Of a stretch of DNA of 10,617 bases, positions 6,490 through 10,617 are shown piece after piece (the first letter of the stretch is position 1; every line of letters begins with the position of its first letter). The DNA comes from Acidobacteriota bacterium. Its GTDB lineage: Bacteria > Acidobacteriota > Terriglobia > Terriglobales > Acidobacteriaceae. The position numbers were made by a program, and so were the translations under genes. Location of the stretch: contig QIAI01000368.1 of assembly GCA_003224995.1 (NCBI GenBank), positions 1 through 10,617 of the forward strand, given 5' to 3'. Under the pieces are notes generated by a model. The model searched no databases. It had not been told where the DNA came from and saw only the letters and a list, made by a program, of their open reading frames with translations.

Positions 6490-7422
6490 TTATTTTGAGC
6501 TGCGCTGCCTGTGAATTTCGTCGAGCCGCTTCTTCAAATAGTCCTTGTACTCTTGCACAAGCTTCGGATCCTTGGGCGATCCGTAAATCTCGCTCGACTT
6601 ATATTTCCCCTCGTCGAATTTTTTCTTTGTCCATTCATCGTGAATGTGAGTCTCGTCGGCATGATCGAGAACTTCCTTCACCAGGTGCGGCGGAACGAAA
6701 TAGACGCCTTCTCGGTCGCCAACTACGAGATCTCCCGGCATCACGGTTACATCTCCGATGCGTACCGGAACATTAATGCCCGTGAGCATGACGTTGCCAA
6801 TCGGAGTCGGATCGACAGCACGGAAGTATGCGGGCATATCGATTTCCGAAATGCCATCCAGGTCGCGAATGCTGCCGTCGACCACCAGGCCTCCGCCGTG
6901 GGTCGCCTTCATCGTGTAATAGAAGAGGTTGTCGCCGACAATGTTTCCGTTCACCTTCTTCCCGAATAGGTCAACGACAAGGACATCGCCGGGCTGCAGC
7001 ATGTCGATGGCAGTCTGATTGGTCAATTGCGGAATGCCGCGATCTTTCGCCTTGGCTTTGGCGACATCTTCGATGTCAGAGCGCAGCGGCATAAACTGCA
7101 CCGTGAACGCGCGGCCGACCATGGTCTTGCCCGGATGCAGCACCTGGAATCCGTCGGCGTACTGATTACGAAATCCCTTTTCTTCAAGAACCGCCCACAC
7201 CTCTTCCGACGACAATCCTCGGGCTCTTTCGATCAGGTCATCAGGAACCTGCGGACGGCCATCCGGTAGCCGATTGAAAGGATTCTGCGCGGTGTAGTCG
7301 ACCAGATCCTGCTTGGGAAACGACAGCAATTGCGCCTGCATTCGCAATGGCAGCGCCAGAGAAACAACGAACACGAGCGCAAGCATTGTGCCGGTGCTGC
7401 GATTGCCTGCCATTCGGATCAT
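6490..7422 (-). CDS. Secreted RraA/HMG-aldolase-like protein
   Basis: A 310-aa protein of the RraA-like fold (HMG/CHA aldolase, often misannotated as demethylmenaquinone methyltransferase). Aldolase members cleave 4-hydroxy-2-oxo acids to pyruvate with a divalent metal; RraA itself instead inhibits RNase E. Seen: a Sec signal peptide (about 1-30: basic start, hydrophobic 13-26, MQA cleavage), a helical extension (about 36-95), then the fold with PGDVLVVD (144-151), GGGLVVDGSIRD (176-187; Arg186-Asp187 are the substrate/metal pair) and PGDLVVGDREGVYFVP (229-244). The acidic residue usually three places after RD is Gly190, although Asp189 is adjacent. A charged C-terminal tail of about 60 residues makes it longer than RraA (about 160 aa) or HMG aldolase (about 230 aa). 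An export signal rules out RNase E control. GGAGGTAA lies six bases before ATG 7422. It is the first gene of the operon with the oxidoreductase. Confidence 0.88.
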   Translation of the reverse strand: MIRMAGNRSTGTMLALVFVVSLALPLRMQAQLLSFPKQDLVDYTAQNPFNRLPDGRPQVPDDLIERARGLSSEEVWAVLEEKGFRNQYADGFQVLHPGKTMVGRAFTVQFMPLRSDIEDVAKAKAKDRGIPQLTNQTAIDMLQPGDVLVVDLFGKKVNGNIVGDNLFYYTMKATHGGGLVVDGSIRDLDGISEIDMPAYFRAVDPTPIGNVMLTGINVPVRIGDVTVMPGDLVVGDREGVYFVPPHLVKEVLDHADETHIHDEWTKKKFDEGKYKSSEIYGSPKDPKLVQEYKDYLKKRLDEIHRQRSSK

Positions 7423-7704
7423 CCGGTTACCTCCGATCAGGAAAAAGAAAGCGGCTGAAGAATGCGTGTGGCATGGTTTGCAGAATGCTGGGCAAAGATG
7501 CCCCTGAAGCTCTCAAATCGACGAAGATTTGTCAAACCTGAATGTTGATGTTACAAGCGTACAATTCCGCATTCATTTACGAGCACGCTGATGCCGCTTG
7601 AATGCAAGTGCCCGCGAGCGAGCCAGCAGTGTACGGCTCTCCGATTTCGGCAACCCGCGCACGACGAGAGCATGAAGAGCACGTTGAACGGGAGGATTGA
7701 GTCT
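7423..7704. promoter_or_regulatory. Divergent promoter region between the sugar-enzyme transcripts
   Basis: These 282 bp serve the RraA-oxidoreductase operon (minus) and the enolase-superfamily gene (plus). The best plus-strand promoter is TTGTCA (7529-7534), 17 bp, TACAAG (7552-7557), predicting a start near 7564 and a leader of about 140 nt. The same spot reads TTGACA on the minus strand (7535-7530) but has no good -10 behind it. The shared core TTTGTCAAA is symmetric around 7532 and could be an operator. A small hairpin, GGGCA-AAGA-TGCCC, lies around 7490-7503. None of this is certain. Confidence 0.4.
7691..7695 (+). promoter_or_regulatory. Ribosome binding site choosing start 7705
   Basis: GGAGG ends nine bases before ATG 7705. 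The frame is open back to 7591 with ATGs at 7591 and 7672, but neither has a comparable site, and 7705 places the twin-arginine motif at residues 10-11, close to the N-terminus as in normal signal peptides. Confidence 0.7.
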
Positions 7705-9072
7705 ATGGATGCAACCAAGAAACTCTTCGAGCGGCGCGAGATCCTGAAAACCTCTGCCATGGTTCTTGGAAGCACGCTCTTGGCTTCCGAATCAATGGAG
7801 GCGTACCCCAAAGGCGTCAACACCAATTCCAGCCCTTCCACCCTGAAGATCACCGATATGCGCGTAGCCACGATCGTGAAGCCTGGGCCAAGCCCCTGCC
7901 CTATCATCCGCCTCGACACGAATCAGGGCGTGTACGGGCTCGGTGAAGTGCGTGACGGCGCCAGCGCCACCTACGCACTCTTCCTCAAGAGCCGGATGGT
8001 CGGCGAGAATCCATTGCAGCTCGACAAGCTTTTCCGCAAGCTCAAACAGTTCGGCGGACATGCGCGCCAGGGAGGGGGCGTGAGCGCGATAGAAATGGCG
8101 CTCTGGGACATTACGGGCAAGGTCTACAACGCTCCCGTCTACGCAATGCTGGGAGGCGGCAAGTTTCGTGACAAGATCCGCATCTACGCAGATACCACCG
8201 AGTCGAAGGATCCCAAAATCTATGCGCAACGGATGAAGGAGCGGAAAGAATCGATGGGGGTCACCTGGCTCAAAATGGATCTGGGAATCGAGATGGTCGC
8301 CGACACACCCGGCACCGTCACCGTCCGCTCAGGCCTTACTGACTGGGAAGAAAACCAGCTGCCGCATCCGTTGCTGGCGATGGAAGTCACGGATAAAGGC
8401 ATCGCAATGCTCGAGCAGTACGTCGCCGCAGTGCGCGACGCAGTGGGCATGGAGATCCCGCTTTCCATGGACCACTTCGGACATCTCGGCGTGAAATCCA
8501 TTATTCGGCTCGGCAAGGCCTATGAAAAATACAACCTATCGTGGATGGAGGACGTAATTCCGTGGACCTACACGGATCTGTTGAAGCAAATCTCGGACGA
8601 AAGCCCCACGCCCATTCTTACCGGAGAGGATATCTATCTGAAAGAGCCGTTCGAGGTGCTGTGTGCGAAGCGCGCCGTGAGCAAGATTCATCCGGACCTG
8701 GCCACCTCCGGTGGAATTCTGGAAACGCACAAGATTGGGGATATGGCGGAGGAGTTTGGCGTGCCGATGGCGATGCACTTCGCAGGAACGCCCGTGAGTT
8801 GTATGGCCAACGTTCATTGCGCTGCCGCCACATTGAACTTCCTAGCGCTGGAGAATCATTCTCTCGATGTGCCCTGGTGGTCTTCTCTGGTGGCAGAGGG
8901 CGTCAAGACCCCAATCGTAAATCGTGGCTTTATCGATGTGCCGGACGGGCCTGGCTTGGGTGTGACCCTGAACGAAGACGTCGTGCGCCAGCATCTGGCT
9001 CCCAATACCGGCTATTTTGATCCCACGCCTGAGTGGGATCACGAGCGTTCATGGGATCGCCTTTGGAGTTAG
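7705..9072 (+). CDS. Enolase-superfamily (mandelate racemase/sugar-acid dehydratase) protein with twin-arginine signal
   Basis: A 455-aa member of the mandelate racemase/muconate lactonizing enzyme group. These enzymes abstract the alpha proton of a carboxylate on a Mg-binding barrel; many dehydrate aldonic or uronic acids to 2-keto-3-deoxy acids. Seen: an N-terminal ERREILK (Arg10-Arg11) with a short hydrophobic stretch, a likely Tat signal; a capping domain from about 48 with GVYGLGEVRDG (75-85) and AIEMALWDITGK (128-139); KMD on the second strand (Lys190, Asp192); and metal ligands SMDHFG (Asp256), WMED (Glu282) and TGED (Glu308). His358 in MAMHFAG lies where dehydratases carry a catalytic histidine. 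The tail VPDGPGLGVTLNED is typical. The roughly 40-residue insert after KMD is unusual in length. It is divergent from the oxidoreductase operon, fitting a shared sugar-acid pathway. Substrate and reaction (dehydratase, epimerase or cycloisomerase) are not determined. The Tat signal has Ile instead of the preferred Phe. Confidence 0.9.
   Translation: MDATKKLFERREILKTSAMVLGSTLLASESMEAYPKGVNTNSSPSTLKITDMRVATIVKPGPSPCPIIRLDTNQGVYGLGEVRDGASATYALFLKSRMVGENPLQLDKLFRKLKQFGGHARQGGGVSAIEMALWDITGKVYNAPVYAMLGGGKFRDKIRIYADTTESKDPKIYAQRMKERKESMGVTWLKMDLGIEMVADTPGTVTVRSGLTDWEENQLPHPLLAMEVTDKGIAMLEQYVAAVRDAVGMEIPLSMDHFGHLGVKSIIRLGKAYEKYNLSWMEDVIPWTYTDLLKQISDESPTPILTGEDIYLKEPFEVLCAKRAVSKIHPDLATSGGILETHKIGDMAEEFGVPMAMHFAGTPVSCMANVHCAAATLNFLALENHSLDVPWWSSLVAEGVKTPIVNRGFIDVPDGPGLGVTLNEDVVRQHLAPNTGYFDPTPEWDHERSWDRLWS
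9018..9041 (+). repeat. 9-bp perfect inverted repeat near the end of the enolase-superfamily gene
   Basis: TGATCCCAC (9018-9026) and GTGGGATCA (9033-9041) pair perfectly around a GCCTGA loop, about 30 bases before the stop codon. A further GGGATC occurs at 9053-9058. The codons read FDPTPEWDHE, so protein constraint may explain part of it, but such a stem near a 3' end could also slow or stabilise the transcript. No T tract follows. Confidence 0.5.
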
Positions 9073-9263
9073 TTTGCTGGCACTTAGCCGCCATCCGCGC
9101 CAATCTCGCCTACCGATCGCAGACTCCGCGCTGTTCTCCGACTGCTTGCTAGTCTGGGTGCCTAAGAAACGATTCGGTGCAGGTTTTACAGCAAGAGTAA
9201 CGTGTGACCCGCCGTTCTACTGATTTCCAGATTCTACCAATGTTCATATTTCTGCGGCCGGAT
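9073..9263. other. Gene-free stretch downstream of the enolase-superfamily gene
   Basis: I see no gene, terminator-like hairpin with a T tract, or repeat here. Short open frames lack ribosome sites and recognisable motifs. With the control region that follows, the gap between the two genes is 434 bp. Confidence 0.5.
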
Positions 9264-9301
9264 TGTGACGCAAATCAGTCGAGATTGTGATCCAGATCAC
9301 G
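9264..9301 (+). promoter_or_regulatory. Two tandem CRP/FNR-like binding sites
   Basis: TGTGATCCAGATCACG (9286-9301) matches the CRP consensus TGTGA-N6-TCACA at nine of ten positions, and its core GTGATC-CA-GATCAC is perfectly symmetric. A second, weaker site, TGTGACGCAAATCAGT (9264-9279), lies exactly 22 bp upstream. Both share GATTGTGA-N5-ATCA, so they form an imperfect direct repeat with a two-helical-turn period. They precede the TTGACA promoter of the TonB-dependent receptor. The regulator in this organism is not known and binding is inferred. Confidence 0.6.
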
Positions 9302-9328
9302 TCTGCCAACAGAAAAACGATTTTGTGC

Positions 9329-9358
9329 TTGACACTCGCTGTGCAGTTGGGGCTTAAT
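9329..9358 (+). promoter_or_regulatory. Candidate sigma70-type promoter of the receptor gene
   Basis: A perfect -35 TTGACA (9329-9334) is followed after 18 bp by CTTAAT (9353-9358, four of six matches to TATAAT). A start near 9365 would put the two CRP-like sites at about -71.5 and -93.5, close to positions known for class I CRP activation. A weak -10 is what an activator-dependent promoter would show. GTTGG (9346-9350) and CCAAC (9361-9365) form an inverted repeat straddling the -10 and could be a repressor site. The leader to 9507 would be about 140 nt. Confidence 0.5.
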
Positions 9359-9506
9359 CGCCAACGTCCGCGCTAATACAAAAGTACTACCGGCCTGATA
9401 TGTGCAGACTGTCTTGTGGGAGTCAGTCCAGCGTGGGACCGCAGGGCTCTTGCCGTTGGGGCATTCAGCAAAAGAATTGATTGCGATTCGAAGGGAGTTA
9501 CTCTCC

Positions 9507-10617
9507 ATGTCGAACACAGCGAAGTTTGCCGTGATCGTGTGTCTGCTCGCGCTGCTCGGCGCGAATGCTTGGGGGCAAGGAATCTTTGCCACTTTGACCG
9601 GCGTAGTTTCAGACCCGTCCAGCGCGGTGGTCAAGAGTGCGAAAGTCACTCTTACGGATGCAGGTTCGGGCTCGGCCCGTGAGACCGTCACCAACAGCGA
9701 TGGATACTTCACCTTCGCATCGGTACCTGTGGGCAAGTACAACCTGGAAATTGAGGCACAGGGATTTCAAACCTATAAGGCTGCAGGCATCAGCCTGGGC
9801 GGCGCAGAAAAGCGCAACATCAACGTCAATCTTGCGGTGGGCTCGACGACCCAAACGGTTGAGGTCAGCGCGGAAGCAACCTCGCTTGTGACCATCGACT
9901 CACCCGAGAAGTCGTTTACGCTGCAAGCGCAGCAGTTGCAGGATTTGACGCAGGTCAGCAGCAATGCGGCCGAGTACATCAAGATCATGCCAGGCTTTGC
10001 CGTCCAGAATGGCAGTTCGAACAAGGCAAACTACTCCGGCGAAGTCATCGGCATTAACGCCAACGGGGACGGCGGCAGCCAAAGTCCGCTCAACAACGCC
10101 TTCACCTATAACGGGCTGCCCAGCAACTCGCTCGACATCACCGCGGATGGCGCCCACGTATCCGATCCGGGTTGCAATTGCGACACCCCGGTCAATCCCA
10201 ACTCGGATTTTCTTCAGGAGTTCCGAGTTCTGACGTCAAACTTCAGCGCCGAGAACCAGAAAGGACCGGTTCTCATTACGTCGGTGACGAAGGCCGGTGG
10301 CCAGCAGTACCACGGCAGCGCCTTCTTCTCTGCCCGCAACTACGTGCTGAACGCCAATGACGCTCTCAACGTCGCCAACAAGCAAGAAAGACCCCAGAAT
10401 AAGTACTATTACCCCGGCGGTTCCATTGGCGGCCCAGTTCCCAAGACACATAACAAGCTGTTCTTCTTCACAGGTTTTGAGTATTACTACCAGGTACTGG
10501 ACACTGGCTTGCTCCGTGCCACGGTTCCTACGGACGCCATGCTCAACGGGAACTTCTCGACCTCTGAGCTAGAGAAAATCGGTGACGCGAACGGCGCCTT
10601 CAAGACGGCTTCGGGCG
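9507..10617 (+). CDS. Oar-like TonB-dependent receptor, N-terminal part (cut by window edge)
   Basis: The first 370 codons of an outer-membrane receptor that continues past the right edge. ATG 9507 follows AGGGAG by nine bases and opens a signal peptide (hydrophobic 7-20, cleavage after AWG at about 23). Residues about 27-110 form a carboxypeptidase-regulatory-like beta-sandwich (TGVVSDPSSAVV, NSDGYFTFASVPVGKYNLEI). Residues from about 118 form the plug, with VEVSAEA, NPNSDFLQEFRVLTSNFSAE (230-249) and LITSVTKAGGQQYHGSAFF, then the first barrel strands. This combination is typical of acidobacterial Oar/SusC-like receptors, which use TonB energy to import oligosaccharides, peptides or other large substrates; they are usually around 1,000 aa. 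Odd points are a Cys-Asn-Cys (223-225) in the plug and SAENQKGP where relatives usually have a glycine-rich SGAV-type segment. The sugar-enzyme neighbours suggest a carbohydrate substrate, which is inference. Confidence 0.9.
   Translation, partial: MSNTAKFAVIVCLLALLGANAWGQGIFATLTGVVSDPSSAVVKSAKVTLTDAGSGSARETVTNSDGYFTFASVPVGKYNLEIEAQGFQTYKAAGISLGGAEKRNINVNLAVGSTTQTVEVSAEATSLVTIDSPEKSFTLQAQQLQDLTQVSSNAAEYIKIMPGFAVQNGSSNKANYSGEVIGINANGDGGSQSPLNNAFTYNGLPSNSLDITADGAHVSDPGCNCDTPVNPNSDFLQEFRVLTSNFSAENQKGPVLITSVTKAGGQQYHGSAFFSARNYVLNANDALNVANKQERPQNKYYYPGGSIGGPVPKTHNKLFFFTGFEYYYQVLDTGLLRATVPTDAMLNGNFSTSELEKIGDANGAFKTASG

Noticed and set aside
5674..6498. A 274-codon open frame antisense to the oxidoreductase gene
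   Set aside because: The opposite strand encodes an unmistakable GFOR-like protein with a strong ribosome site. The antisense frame has no recognisable motif and arises from third-position GC bias.

Overview
The window most likely comes from an Acidobacteriota chromosome, though this is inferred from gene content and no marker gene is present. Pointers are a Hanks-type Ser/Thr kinase fused to a membrane helix and a PD40/WD40-like beta-propeller tail, an Oar-like TonB-dependent receptor opening with a carboxypeptidase-regulatory-like domain, and a cluster of Tat- or Sec-exported sugar enzymes. There are no tRNA or rRNA genes, CRISPR arrays or recognisable insertion sequences.

Region A (1-5340) has a nucleotide/base-chemistry flavour. 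A radical SAM gene (minus strand, cut by the window edge) diverges from a 425-aa deaminase-fold protein. The deaminase seems to hold two tandem deaminase domains: an intact zinc-binding one, then a second that has lost all zinc ligands. Next comes the large kinase/beta-propeller gene (GTG start, GAGGAA ribosome site). It is convergent with a small nucleoside 2-deoxyribosyltransferase-family gene, which has a leader carrying an 11-bp perfect stem-loop. A gene-poor stretch of about 360 bp follows.

Region B (5341-9072) is a divergent sugar/sugar-acid locus. On the minus strand, an RraA-like aldolase-family protein with a signal peptide and a glucose-fructose-oxidoreductase-like Gfo/Idh/MocA protein with a Tat signal form a two-gene operon (12-bp gap). 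On the plus strand, across a 282-bp shared regulatory region, lies an enolase-superfamily (mandelate racemase/sugar-acid dehydratase type) protein with a twin-arginine N-terminus. Together they could perform oxidation, dehydration and aldol cleavage of a sugar outside the cytoplasm. That pathway is inference.

Region C (9073-10617) is a 434-bp regulatory stretch and the first 370 codons of the Oar-like receptor. The stretch holds two CRP/FNR-like sites in direct repeat 22 bp apart, followed by a TTGACA promoter. The predicted geometry matches class I CRP-type activation, which suggests that the receptor is nutritionally controlled and may serve uptake for the neighbouring sugar genes.
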